DNA from: Variibacter gotjawalensis
GTDB lineage: Bacteria > Pseudomonadota > Alphaproteobacteria > Rhizobiales > Xanthobacteraceae
Direction: 5' to 3'
Length of the DNA: 64,000 nt
Assembly (NCBI RefSeq): GCF_002355335.1
Contig: NZ_AP014946.1
Location: 1,565,501-1,629,500, forward strand
The notes under the pieces are model-generated. The model was not told the DNA's origin. It saw nothing but the letters and a program-made list of their open reading frames with translations, and searched no databases. Of this stretch, positions 7,484 through 15,604 are shown one piece after another; position 1 is the first letter of the stretch; each line of letters opens with the position of its first letter. The position numbers and the translations under genes are program-made.

Positions 7484-8650
7484 ATGAGCACAGCCGCGCG
7501 CAAGAACACGCTCGAAGAAGAAGGCGAAATCCTCGACGCCATCGGCCGTTGGCTGGAGCGCGACGTCCGCCCGCACGTGCACGCGCTCGAGAAGGATGAC
7601 ATCTATCCGGTCGACATGGTCGAGCAGATGAAGTCGCTAGGACTGTTTGGCGCGACCATCGGCCAGGAATATGGCGGTCTCGGTCTGTCCGCGACGACCT
7701 ACGCGCGCATCGTGCAACGCGTGTCCGAAACGTGGATGTCGCTCTCCGGCATCTTCAACTCGCATCTCATCATGTCGGCTTGCGTCGAGCGCGTCGGTAC
7801 CGAAGAGCAGAAACGCCGCCTGTTGCCGAAATTCGCCAGCGGCGAAGTGCGCGGCGGCCTCGCACTCACCGAGCCGGATTGCGGCACCGACCTGCAAGCG
7901 ATCCGCACGCGGGCGGTGCGCGACGGCGATGACTACGTCATCAACGGCACGAAGACGTGGATCTCGAACGGCATCTACGGCTCGGCGTTTGCGGTGCTGG
8001 TGAAGACCGACCCGAAAGCCGAACCGCGCCATCGCGGCATGAGCATGTTCGTCTGCGACAAGGGTGAAGGCTTCTCAGCCTCGCGCAAGCTGGAAAAGAT
8101 CGGCTACAAAGGCATCGACTCGGCCGAACTTGTCTTCGACAACTATCGTGTCCCGGCCGCGAACCTGATCGGCCTCGAAGAAGGCAAGGGCTTGCAGACG
8201 ACGCTGGGCGGCCTCGAACTCGGCCGCATCAATGTCGCGGCGCGCGGCTGCGGCGTGGCGAAAGCTGCGCTCGATCTTTCGGTGAAATACGCGCAGGTGC
8301 GCAAGACATTCGGCAAGCCGATCGCCGAACATCAGGCGATCGCGATGAAACTTGCCGAGATGGCGATCCGCTCCGAGAGCGCGATCGCGCTCACCTACAA
8401 CGCCGCGATCGCCTATGACGCCGGCCAGCGCTGCGACATGGAAGCCGGCATGGCGAAATACACGGCATCCGAAGCCGCGCTCGCCAACGCGACAGACGCG
8501 ATGCGCATCCACGGCGCTTACGGCTACTCGAAGGAGTTCGATATCGAACGCCTCTATCGCGACGCGCCCTTGCTCTGCATCGGGGAAGGCACCAACGAGC
8601 TGCAGAAGATCATCATCGCGAAGCAGTTGGTCGAGCGAAATCCGGTCTGA
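7484..8650 (+). CDS. Acyl-CoA dehydrogenase
   Basis: A 388-residue FAD-dependent acyl-CoA dehydrogenase. The N-terminal helical domain is followed by the flavin/acyl-binding signature GLALTEPDCGTDLQAIRT and TKTWISNG, and the C-terminal domain has QVRKTFGKPIAEHQAIAMKLA, RIHGAYGYSKEFDIERLYRD and IGEGTNELQ, whose Glu is in the catalytic-base position of several subfamilies. It introduces the 2,3-double bond in an acyl-CoA. The length is normal. The MaoC hydratase in the same run fits a beta-oxidation-like route; chain specificity cannot be read. Confidence 0.92.
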   Translation: MSTAARKNTLEEEGEILDAIGRWLERDVRPHVHALEKDDIYPVDMVEQMKSLGLFGATIGQEYGGLGLSATTYARIVQRVSETWMSLSGIFNSHLIMSACVERVGTEEQKRRLLPKFASGEVRGGLALTEPDCGTDLQAIRTRAVRDGDDYVINGTKTWISNGIYGSAFAVLVKTDPKAEPRHRGMSMFVCDKGEGFSASRKLEKIGYKGIDSAELVFDNYRVPAANLIGLEEGKGLQTTLGGLELGRINVAARGCGVAKAALDLSVKYAQVRKTFGKPIAEHQAIAMKLAEMAIRSESAIALTYNAAIAYDAGQRCDMEAGMAKYTASEAALANATDAMRIHGAYGYSKEFDIERLYRDAPLLCIGEGTNELQKIIIAKQLVERNPV

Positions 8651-8653
8651 CGC

Positions 8654-9410
8654 GTGGCTTCGGTTACCGAACTGACGCAGCAGCTCCGCACGCTTGGCGT
8701 CGAGCCGGGGAGCGTGTTGCTAGTGCATGCGTCGTTCCGCGCCGTGCGCCCGGTCGATGACGGCCTGCGTGGTTTGATCGATGCGTTGCGCGCGGCAATT
8801 GGGCCGGAGGGGACGCTCGTCATGCCGTCGTGGACGGGTGACGACGCGACGCCGTTCGATCCGAAGAAGACGCCGGCCTCCGCGGATCTCGGTGTTCTCT
8901 GCGATACGTTTTGGCGGGAGCCTGGCGTTCTGCGTTCGGACCATCCGTTTGCGTTCGCGGCACAGGGTCCGCGGGCGGCCGAGATCGTTGCCGACCCTTT
9001 GCCGCTGCCGCCGCATAGTCCGGCAAGTCCGGTCGGACGCGTGCATGATCGCGACGGCCTAGTGCTGCGTCGGGTCCGACGCCAACACGACGCTCCACCT
9101 CGCCGGGTTGATCGCAAATGTTCCGTATCGTCTGCCCAAGCACATCACGATCCGCGAAAACGGGCAGCCGAAGCGCATCGCGTACGGCGAGAACGATCAC
9201 TGCTGCGCGCGCTTTGTGCTCGCGGAGGATTGGCTTCGCGCCGAAGCTCTGATCCGCGCGGGCAGAGTCGGCAATGCGAATGCCAAGCTTATGCGCGCCC
9301 GCGATATCGTAGGCGTTGCGACGGCGCGGCTCGCCGACGATCCACTGATCTTTCTTCACCCGCCGGAAGCCGGCTGCGCTGAGTGCAACGAAGCGCGCGC
9401 GAGCGTGTGA
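8654..9410 (+). pseudogene. AAC(3)-family aminoglycoside N-acetyltransferase, frameshifted
   Basis: From a GTG at 8654, residues 1-138 match the AAC(3)/YokD family (LGVEPGSVLLVHASFRAV, GPEGTLVMPSWTGDDA, LRSDHPFAFAAQGPRA, GRVHDRDGLVL). The match then breaks and resumes in another frame from 9069 (VGSDANTTLHLAGLIA, then PKHITIRENG to EDWLRAEALIRAG and a Cys-x2-Cys end), stopping at 9410. The missing residues between VL and VGSD are explained by a 5-base loss at about 9068. Repaired, the protein would be about 253 residues, normal for AAC(3). Either a recent pseudogene or a sequencing error. The native role of chromosomal members is often not antibiotic resistance. Confidence 0.8.
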
Positions 9411-9473
9411 CGGCCTTTGCGATGCCGGGCCGTTATGCTCTAGTCCCGCCGCTGTCCGAACGGAGAACTATCG

Positions 9474-10322
9474 ATGCTACGCACGGTCATCGCGGCCTTG
9501 TTGGGGCTTGCCGGCTGGACAGCGTCCGCCTTTGCGCAACCGATCCCGCCCGGCGACAGCCAGCAGAATGTGAACTTCGGCCGCCAAGTCTTGCGCGTCT
9601 TCACGTATCGTCCGAACTGCCAGAACCCGCAGCTTCTCGTCGTTTTTCACGGCCTTAACCGCAACGCCGAGAACTATCGGAAATCCGCGCAGCCGCTCGG
9701 CGATCAGCTTTGCATGATCGTAATCGCACCGGAATTCGACAAGGAGCGTTTCTCGTCCTCGGCGTATCAGCGTGGCGGCATCGTGCAGAAGCGCCGCGTC
9801 ATGCCTTACAACGATTGGACTGTGCAATATGTGCCGGCGATCATCCGTTGGGCGCGGACGGTCGAGCAGCGGCTACTCGATGCTTATCTGATCGGACATT
9901 CGGGCGGCGGCCAATTCCTCAGCCGCGTTGCCGCGTTCATGCCCAATGATGCGCGGCGCATCGTCATCGCCAATCCGGGCACGCATGTCTTCCCGAATAT
10001 GGCGGAAGCGCCGTTCGGCTTTGGCGGCGTCTATCCGCCTGGACAAGAAGAGGGACACATTCGCCGCTACCTCGCGGCACCGGTAACGATCTTCCTTGGC
10101 GAGGAGGACACCGGTGACGAAAACCGTAACGACAGCGACGACGCGACCGCGCAAGGCGGAACCCGGCTGGAGCGCGGGCGGAATGCCTTCGCAGCCGGCC
10201 AAGCGCTCGCGCGGCAGCGCGGTTGGGCGTTCAACTGGCGGATCGTCGAATTGGCCGGTGTCGGCCATAGCGGGCGGAAGATGTTTTCCTCCCGCGAGGC
10301 GCTCGACGCGCTCAGGCCTTAA
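9474..10322 (+). CDS. Secreted alpha/beta hydrolase (polyhydroxybutyrate depolymerase-like)
   Basis: A 282-residue protein with a Sec signal peptide (hydrophobic 5-20, cleavage after AFA near 21). The fold shows the HG(L)N oxyanion segment at 59-62 (VVFHGLNRNAENYR), nucleophile S143 in GHSGGG, and the C-terminal His in GVGHSG. This resembles esterases/depolymerases of the LpqC or PHB depolymerase class, which act outside the cytoplasm. The natural substrate is unknown. GGAGA precedes the ATG by about 7 bases. It is convergent with the glycine-zipper gene. Confidence 0.8.
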   Translation: MLRTVIAALLGLAGWTASAFAQPIPPGDSQQNVNFGRQVLRVFTYRPNCQNPQLLVVFHGLNRNAENYRKSAQPLGDQLCMIVIAPEFDKERFSSSAYQRGGIVQKRRVMPYNDWTVQYVPAIIRWARTVEQRLLDAYLIGHSGGGQFLSRVAAFMPNDARRIVIANPGTHVFPNMAEAPFGFGGVYPPGQEEGHIRRYLAAPVTIFLGEEDTGDENRNDSDDATAQGGTRLERGRNAFAAGQALARQRGWAFNWRIVELAGVGHSGRKMFSSREALDALRP

Positions 10323-10325
10323 GGC

Positions 10326-10577
10326 TTAGCGGCGGCGGCAGACCCGGCGGCCGTTGGCATTGCGCCAGCAGCGGCGGCCACCGCTCGACAGGCGCGGCCC
10401 GCCGACTGTCGCGCCGATCACGCCACCGGCGACCGCGCCGACCGGTCCGGCGATCAATGCGCCCGAACCTGCACCAATGGCTGCGCCCGTCAGTGTGCGT
10501 TCGCTTTGGGCGTTTGCGGCCGGAACGGCGGCCACCATCGACATCGCCACAATCGAAGCCATCATAATTCTGCGCAT
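10326..10577 (-). CDS. Small secreted glycine-zipper protein
   Basis: An 83-residue protein. It has a signal peptide (MRRIMMASIVAMSMVAAVPAANA), then a glycine-zipper stretch (GAAIGAGSGALIAGPVGAVA) that could insert in or pack on the outer membrane, and a short basic Cys-containing tail (RRCWRNANGRRVCRRR), also seen in many small rhizobial envelope proteins. Function unknown. An EcfG-like promoter precedes it, which would fit general-stress expression. Confidence 0.7.
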   Translation of the reverse strand: MRRIMMASIVAMSMVAAVPAANAQSERTLTGAAIGAGSGALIAGPVGAVAGGVIGATVGGPRLSSGGRRCWRNANGRRVCRRR

Positions 10578-10610
10578 AGGCGTATCCCCGTCATTGCTTA
10601 CCGCTCAGGC

Positions 10611-10635
10611 AACTGGCTGGCAGCATCCAGGTTCC
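10611..10635 (-). promoter_or_regulatory. Possible EcfG (general stress sigma) promoter
   Basis: On the minus strand GGAAC (10635-10631) is followed after 16 bases by AGTT (10614-10611), close to the GGAAC-N16/17-CGTT consensus of alphaproteobacterial EcfG promoters, with A in place of the first C of the -10. It is 34 bases upstream of the glycine-zipper gene. Confidence 0.4.
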
Positions 10636-10639
10636 ATTC

Positions 10640-10654
10640 GCCCAATCATTGGGC
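10640..10654. promoter_or_regulatory. Perfect dyad, candidate enhancer-binding-protein site for cynA
   Basis: GCCCAAT-C-ATTGGGC, a perfect 7-base inverted repeat about 125 bases upstream of the start predicted for the sigma-54 promoter of cynA. Position and form suit an NtrC-type activator site, but the arms differ from the NtrC consensus (TGCACC-N5-GGTGCA). Confidence 0.45.
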
Positions 10655-10746
10655 AATGACTAATCGGTGATCACGGGAAAGCGGCTTGAACCTGCCCGCT
10701 GACCGAAAATTGCGGGTTTGCGCGCGCTTTGGCGCTGCAGCCGGGG

Positions 10747-10762
10747 TGGCATGTCGGTTGCA
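10747..10762 (+). promoter_or_regulatory. Sigma-54 (RpoN) promoter of the cyn operon
   Basis: TGGCATGTCGGTTGCA matches the -24/-12 consensus TGGCACG-N4-TTGC(A/T) with one mismatch, and GG and GC are exactly 12 bases apart. Transcription would begin near 10773, leaving a leader of about 43 bases before the cynA ATG. Sigma-54 control fits a nitrogen-scavenging operon. Confidence 0.75.
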
Positions 10763-10815
10763 AACTCTCGCGCGAGGCGCAGCCAATGCGCCCGGCACAC
10801 GAGAGGGCAAGCTAG

Positions 10816-12201
10816 ATGTCGACCTTCGACGATCCGTTTGATGCCAACCGGCGGCTTCGCGCCGAAGGCTGCAGTTGCGGCCTGCACGCGAGCGAGGCCG
10901 AGCATCGTCGCTCGTCGCAGCTTCAATGCGTGCCGGTCGAAAGCGAGGAGAAACGCTACGAGCAGGTCGTCGCCTCGGCGGTGCTGCGCAAAATCTTCCC
11001 GCAGGATAAATCCCGCCGCGCGTTTCTGCAGTCGGTCGGCGCCGCGACGGCGCTCGCCGCCGTGTCGCAATTTTTCCCCGTCGGCGCCGCGACCGAAGTC
11101 TTCGCGCAAGGCGCCGGTGCGCTCGAAAAGAAGTCGCTCAAGGTCGGTTTCATCCCGATCACCTGCGCGACCCCGATCATCATGGCCGAGCCGATGGGCT
11201 TCTATAAGAAGCACGGCCTCGAAGTCGAAGTGATCAAGACGGCCGGTTGGGCCGTTATCCGCGACAAGACGATCAACAAGGAATACGACGCCGCGCATAT
11301 GCTCTCGCCGATGCCGCTGGCGCTCACGGTGGGTGCCGGATCGAACCCGATCCCGTATACGATGCCGGCGGTGGAAAATATCAATGGCCAGGCGATCACG
11401 CTGGCGATGAAGCACAAGGATAGGCGCGATCCGAAGTCGTGGAAGGGCTTCAAGCTCGCAGTGCCGTTCGATTACTCGATGCACAATTACTTGCTGCGCT
11501 ACTACCTCGCGGAGCACGGCATCGATCCGGACGCCGACGTGCAGATCCGCGCGGTCCCGCCGCCCGAGATGGTCGCAAACCTGCGCGCCGACAATATCGA
11601 CGGCTTCCTTGCGCCGGACCCCGTGAACCAGCGCGCCGTGTATGACGGCGTCGGCTTCATCCACATTCTCTCGAAGCAGATCTGGGATCGACACCCGTGC
11701 TGCGCCTTCGCGGCATCGAAGGAATTCGTCACGACGATGCCGAACACTTACGCGGCATTGCTCAAATCGATCATCGACGCGACCGCCTTCGCGACGAAGC
11801 AAGAGAACCGTAAACAGATCGCCGAAGCGATCGCGCCCGCAAATTACCTCAACCAGCCCGTGACCGTGGTCGAGCAAGTTCTAACCGGCGTTTTTGCCGA
11901 CGGTCTCGGCACCGTGCAGCGCGTGCCGGACCGCATCGATTTCGATCCGTTCCCGTGGGAGTCGTTCGCCGTGTGGATCCTCACGCAGATGAAGCGGTGG
12001 GGCCAGATCAAAGGTGACATCGACTACGCCGGTATCGCGAAACAGGTTTTCCTCGCGACCGACACGACGAAGCTGATGACCGAAGTCGGCCTCACACCGC
12101 CGAAGGAAACGATGAAAACCTTCGTTGTCATGGGCAAGACATTCGATCCCGCTAAGCCTGAAGATTACTTGAACAGCTTCGCGATCAAACGGCCGGCATA
12201 A
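10816..12201 (+). CDS. cynA: Cyanate (NrtA/CmpA-type) ABC transporter substrate-binding protein
   Basis: A 461-residue periplasmic binding protein of the NrtA/CmpA/CynA family (KVGFIPITCATPIIMAEPMGFYKKHGL, KLAVPFDYSMHNYLLRYYL). It is assigned to cyanate because permease, ATPase and cyanase genes follow. An unusual 70-residue extension with a GCSCG motif precedes a twin-arginine signal (SRRAFLQSVGAATALAAV), so the protein is probably exported folded. Expression is likely from the sigma-54 promoter just upstream. Nitrate or nitrite remain possible ligands by family alone; cynS in the same run makes cyanate the best call. Confidence 0.85.
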   Translation: MSTFDDPFDANRRLRAEGCSCGLHASEAEHRRSSQLQCVPVESEEKRYEQVVASAVLRKIFPQDKSRRAFLQSVGAATALAAVSQFFPVGAATEVFAQGAGALEKKSLKVGFIPITCATPIIMAEPMGFYKKHGLEVEVIKTAGWAVIRDKTINKEYDAAHMLSPMPLALTVGAGSNPIPYTMPAVENINGQAITLAMKHKDRRDPKSWKGFKLAVPFDYSMHNYLLRYYLAEHGIDPDADVQIRAVPPPEMVANLRADNIDGFLAPDPVNQRAVYDGVGFIHILSKQIWDRHPCCAFAASKEFVTTMPNTYAALLKSIIDATAFATKQENRKQIAEAIAPANYLNQPVTVVEQVLTGVFADGLGTVQRVPDRIDFDPFPWESFAVWILTQMKRWGQIKGDIDYAGIAKQVFLATDTTKLMTEVGLTPPKETMKTFVVMGKTFDPAKPEDYLNSFAIKRPA

Positions 12202-12412
12202 TGTGGAACCGGTCGCTTTTGTTCGCATTGTGCTCTCGCGCGGAGACAATTCCGTGCGGGAGAAACGCCGAGAGGCGAGGACCGAACCAGCGATGGTTCT
12301 CGCAGGCACCTGAACATGGGGAACCTGCCCGGCGAGCTCGGCTCGACGGTCCTCCCCTCTCTGCGTTCATTCGTTATCCTGACAGCGCGGCTGAGACGAA
12401 GGCGCGCTGACG

Positions 12413-13252
12413 ATGCCGACCGCACAGACCTGGCGGGCGGCCGCCATTTCCCTCGCGATCTTGGTTGCGTTTTTGAGCGTGTGGCATCTTGCGACGCGCG
12501 GCACCGGCGTGACCGCCAACATGGATCCCGAATACGCGAAGCTGATGGGGCAGACCGCGACGCAAGGCAAATCCGCGATGCCGGGCCCGTTCGATGTCGC
12601 GACGACGATTTGGGGGCATCTGAAAAGCCCATTCTATGACAACGGCCCGAACGACAAAGGCCTCGGCATTCAGCTGGCGTATTCGATTGGCCGCGTCGGT
12701 CTCGGCTATCTGCTCGCCGTACTGGTCGCGATCCCGATCGGATTTCTCATCGGCATGTCGCCGCTGATGAGCCGCGCGCTCGATCCGTTCATCCAAGTGC
12801 TCAAGCCGATCTCGCCGCTCGCCTGGATGCCGCTCGCGCTTTACACGATCAAGGACTCGAGCGCGTCCGCGATCTTCGTGATCTTCATCTGCTCGGTGTG
12901 GCCGATGCTGCTCAACACCGCGTTCGGCGTCGCCTCCGTGCGTAAGGAGTGGCTCAACGTCGCGCGTACGCTCGAGGTCGGAACGTTCCGCCGCGCCTTC
13001 ACCGTGATCCTACCAGCGGCGGCGCCGACGATCGTCACCGGCATGCGCATTTCGATCGGCATAGCGTGGCTCGTCATCGTTGCGGCTGAGATGCTGGTCG
13101 GTGGAACGGGAATTGGATACTTCGTCTGGAACCAATGGAATAATCTTTCGATCACAAATGTAATTGTCGCGATCCTGACGATCGGCGTGGTCGGCATGAT
13201 CCTCGACCAGATGCTCGCGGCGCTCGGCCGCTCCGTAACTTACCCGGAGTGA
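12413..13252 (+). CDS. cynB: Cyanate ABC transporter permease
   Basis: A 279-residue inner-membrane protein with about six membrane segments and the binding-protein-dependent permease motif (EWLNVARTLEVGTFRRAFTVILPAAAPTIV, an EAA loop variant). It forms the translocation channel for CynABD. A gap of 211 bases with imperfect hairpins (for example 12234-12263) separates it from cynA, longer than elsewhere in the operon. This may lower permease relative to binding-protein expression, as is common in ABC operons, but that is inference. It ends six bases before the ATG of cynD. Confidence 0.87.
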   Translation: MPTAQTWRAAAISLAILVAFLSVWHLATRGTGVTANMDPEYAKLMGQTATQGKSAMPGPFDVATTIWGHLKSPFYDNGPNDKGLGIQLAYSIGRVGLGYLLAVLVAIPIGFLIGMSPLMSRALDPFIQVLKPISPLAWMPLALYTIKDSSASAIFVIFICSVWPMLLNTAFGVASVRKEWLNVARTLEVGTFRRAFTVILPAAAPTIVTGMRISIGIAWLVIVAAEMLVGGTGIGYFVWNQWNNLSITNVIVAILTIGVVGMILDQMLAALGRSVTYPE

Positions 13253-13257
13253 GCCGC

Positions 13258-14142
13258 ATGACCGAGCGCTTCATCTCCATCGAGGGCATCGCCAAGCGCT
13301 ATCCGGCGCCGAACGGCAAGACCACGACCATCTTCGAGAATTTCTGGCTCGGCATGGCGCGCGGCGAATTCTCCTGCATCATCGGCCACTCCGGCTGCGG
13401 CAAGACGACCGTGCTCAACGCACTCGCGGGCCTCGATACCACGACCGAGGGCGCGATCATCGTCGACGGCCAGGCGATCGAAGGCCCGAGCCTCGACCGC
13501 GCCGTGATCTTCCAATCGCACGCGCTGCTCCCATGGCGCACCGTGCTCGGCAACGTCGCGTATGCGGTGTCGTCCAAGTGGCGCAAGTGGTCGCGCGAGC
13601 AGGTCCGCGCGCATGCGGAGAAGTTCATCGCGACGGTGGGCCTGCGCGCCGCGCTCAACAAACGCCCGTCCGAACTCTCCGGCGGCATGAAGCAGCGCGT
13701 CGGCATCGCGCGCGCGCTCTCGATCGAGCCGAAGATCATGCTGATGGACGAGCCGTTCTCCGCGCTCGATGCGCTCACGCGCGGCACGCTGCAGGACGAG
13801 GTGCGCCGCATCTGCCTCGAGACCGGCCAGACCGTGTTCATGATCACGCACGATGTCGACGAGGCGATCTACCTCGCCGACCGCATCGTGCTGATGACCA
13901 ACGGCCCCGGCGCGGTCATCGCCGAGATCGTCGAGAACCCGCTGCCGAAGGACCGCACGCGCATCGACCTGCACAAGCACCCGCACTACTACGCGATCCG
14001 CAACCACATCATCGATTTCCTCGTCACCCGCTCGAAGAATTTCGACGCCACCGGCCACGACCCGAAGAACCCGAAGGTCGTGCGCCCCGGCGCGGGCGGA
14101 CCCGTCGAGGCGACGCCGAGCGTCCACGCGAGGACGGCGTGA
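13258..14142 (+). CDS. cynD: Cyanate ABC transporter ATP-binding protein
   Basis: A 294-residue ABC ATPase of the NrtD/SsuB class: Walker A GHSGCGKTT, Q-loop, signature LSGGMKQR, Walker B IMLMDEP and H-loop MITHDVDEAIYLADRI. It energises CynB on the cytoplasmic side. The C-terminal segment after the core is short, without the NrtC-type regulatory domain. The ATG at 13258, six bases after the cynB stop, is preferred; a GTG at 13249 overlapping the stop is an alternative. A palindromic repeat separates it from cynS. Confidence 0.88.
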   Translation: MTERFISIEGIAKRYPAPNGKTTTIFENFWLGMARGEFSCIIGHSGCGKTTVLNALAGLDTTTEGAIIVDGQAIEGPSLDRAVIFQSHALLPWRTVLGNVAYAVSSKWRKWSREQVRAHAEKFIATVGLRAALNKRPSELSGGMKQRVGIARALSIEPKIMLMDEPFSALDALTRGTLQDEVRRICLETGQTVFMITHDVDEAIYLADRIVLMTNGPGAVIAEIVENPLPKDRTRIDLHKHPHYYAIRNHIIDFLVTRSKNFDATGHDPKNPKVVRPGAGGPVEATPSVHARTA

Positions 14143-14177
14143 CGATGGCGCACCGCATCGCGCAGAGCCGCAGTGTG

Positions 14178-14285
14178 CTCCCTCTCCCGCAGGGTTCGCT
14201 TCGCGAACCGGGGGAGGGTTGGGGAGGGGGAATTGTTTCGGCCAAGCGCCCCCTCTCTGTCTCTCCCCCGCAAGCGGGAGAGAGG
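14178..14285. repeat. Palindromic intergenic repeat, family P3 (ctctcccgc...gcgggagag)
   Basis: Outer arms CTCCCTCTCCCGC and GCGGGAGAGAGGA enclose a second hairpin, GGTTCGCTTCGCGAACC. Related copies lie at 16.6 and 43.6 kb. It sits between cynD and cynS and could form a stable transcript hairpin there. Confidence 0.85.
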
Positions 14286-14349
14286 ACGCTAGAACCGCGA
14301 CTCTGAGCGCGGCGTTATTCAATTCAACTCAACGATCCGGGAGACATCC

Positions 14350-14832
14350 ATGAAACGCGCCGACCTCACCGAAAAGCTTCTCGACATCAAGCGCGAGAAG
14401 GGTTGGACCTGGAAGCACATCTGCAAGGAGATCGGCGGCTTTGCCGACACGATGATCGTCGGCGCGCTGCTCGGCCAGATGAAGCTGACGAAGCCGCAGG
14501 CCGAGAAGGCGGGCGATCTCTTCGGCCTGTCGCGCCCTGAGATCGCGATGCTCAACGAGGTGCCGTATCGCGGCACGCCGATGCCGCCGACCGATCCGCT
14601 GATCTACCGCTTTTACGAGATGGTGATGGTCAACGGTCCGGCCTGGAAGGCGCTGATCGAGGAGGAGTTCGGCGACGGCATCATGTCGGCGATCGACTTC
14701 GACTTCGCGTTCGAGCGCGTCGCCAACCCGAAGGGCGACCGCGTCAAGATCACGATGAGCGGGAAATTCCTGCCGTACAAATACTACGGCGCGACCGGCA
14801 ACGTGCCGGAATATGGGTTCAAGGAGGAGTGA
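14350..14832 (+). CDS. cynS: Cyanate hydratase (cyanase)
   Basis: A 160-residue cyanase, which converts cyanate and bicarbonate to carbamate, and so to ammonia and two CO2. The catalytic set of E. coli (Arg96, Glu99, Ser122) appears as R87, E90 and S113 with identical spacing, in LIYRFYEMV and IMSAIDFDF. The N-terminal half is the helix-turn-helix-like cap, and the C-terminal domain with DRVKITMSGKFLPYK is complete. GGGAGACATCC precedes the ATG. It closes the cynABDS cluster, which lets the cell use cyanate as nitrogen source or detoxify it. The frame continues past its TGA into a methyltransferase stump. Confidence 0.97.
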   Translation: MKRADLTEKLLDIKREKGWTWKHICKEIGGFADTMIVGALLGQMKLTKPQAEKAGDLFGLSRPEIAMLNEVPYRGTPMPPTDPLIYRFYEMVMVNGPAWKALIEEEFGDGIMSAIDFDFAFERVANPKGDRVKITMSGKFLPYKYYGATGNVPEYGFKEE

Positions 14833-15174
14833 GAACGGTTCAAGAAGGTTCCCCAAGGCGGGGTTGAGTCCATCGGTCGCCATCCGCGCTTAGATTGGAA
14901 TGGACAGTGTCCTACACTGCGTGCTGGCACCGGCAGTGATAGAGGATCGTTCCAGTCCGTCCGACCGATCCATCCTGATGAACCGCGAGTCATTACGGTC
15001 CGCGAAGCTGCTCGGCTCCAGGGCTTTCCTGACTATTTCAGGTTCCATCCGACAGTTTGGCACAGCTTCAGGATGATCGGAAACAGCGTTTCGCCGATCA
15101 TGTCGAAGGCGATTTTTTCGGTTATCGCAGAACGCATCGACATTGGGTTGCAAGTTCAAATCGCTGCGGAGTAA
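14833..15174 (+). pseudogene. C-terminal fragment of a cytosine-5 DNA methyltransferase
   Basis: Directly after the cynS stop, in the same frame, 113 codons run to a TAA at 15172-15174. They match the end of C5-cytosine methyltransferases of the Dcm class: PTLRAGTGSDRGSFQSVRPI, PRVITVREAARLQGFPDYF and the last conserved motif WHSFRMIGNSVSP (motif X). The catalytic PCQ and ENV motifs and all the N-terminal two thirds are absent, and there is no good start codon. It is read as a truncated remnant. An intact vsr follows 3 bases downstream, which is the usual partner order dcm-vsr. Confidence 0.88.
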
Positions 15175-15177
15175 AAC

Positions 15178-15597
15178 TTGGTTGATCGCCTAACGCGCCA
15201 GCGGCGATCTTGGTTGATGTCCAGGGTTCAGGGCAAGAACACTTCGCCAGAAATCCGGGTTAGGAAAGCAGTTCACGCTGCTGGGCTTCGTTTTAGGCTG
15301 CACCGCAAGGACCTGCCCGGCACTCCTGATCTCGTATTACCGAAGCGCGGTATCGCGCTTTTCGTGCATGGTTGCTACTGGCATAGGCATCCAGGATGTC
15401 GAAAAGCCACTCCGCCATCTTCGGAATTCTGGGCGGAAAAATTCAGAATGAATGTAGCGAGAGACCGCCGCGTGAAAGCGCAATTGCGGAAGTTGGGCTG
15501 GCACGTGATTACGATCTGGGAATGCGAGACCAAAGACCCTGATCGATTGTCTAGGATCATTGAAGGTCGCGTGTTGGGTCTGACGAAGCGACACTAG
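15178..15597 (+). CDS. vsr: Very short patch repair endonuclease Vsr
   Basis: A 139-residue mismatch endonuclease that nicks 5' of T in T:G mismatches made by deamination of 5-methylcytosine. Key residues match E. coli numbering exactly: E25, D51 in GTPDLVLP, H64 in FVHGCYWHR and H69. Start is a TTG at 15178 (then GTT GAT CGC), matching the family start; GGAG lies close upstream. Its natural methyltransferase partner is broken just upstream, so it is an orphan unless the enzyme is encoded elsewhere. Codon use looks slightly less GC-rich than its neighbours, in keeping with transfer. Confidence 0.95.
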   Translation: MVDRLTRQRRSWLMSRVQGKNTSPEIRVRKAVHAAGLRFRLHRKDLPGTPDLVLPKRGIALFVHGCYWHRHPGCRKATPPSSEFWAEKFRMNVARDRRVKAQLRKLGWHVITIWECETKDPDRLSRIIEGRVLGLTKRH

Positions 15598-15604
15598 ATT
15601 CATC

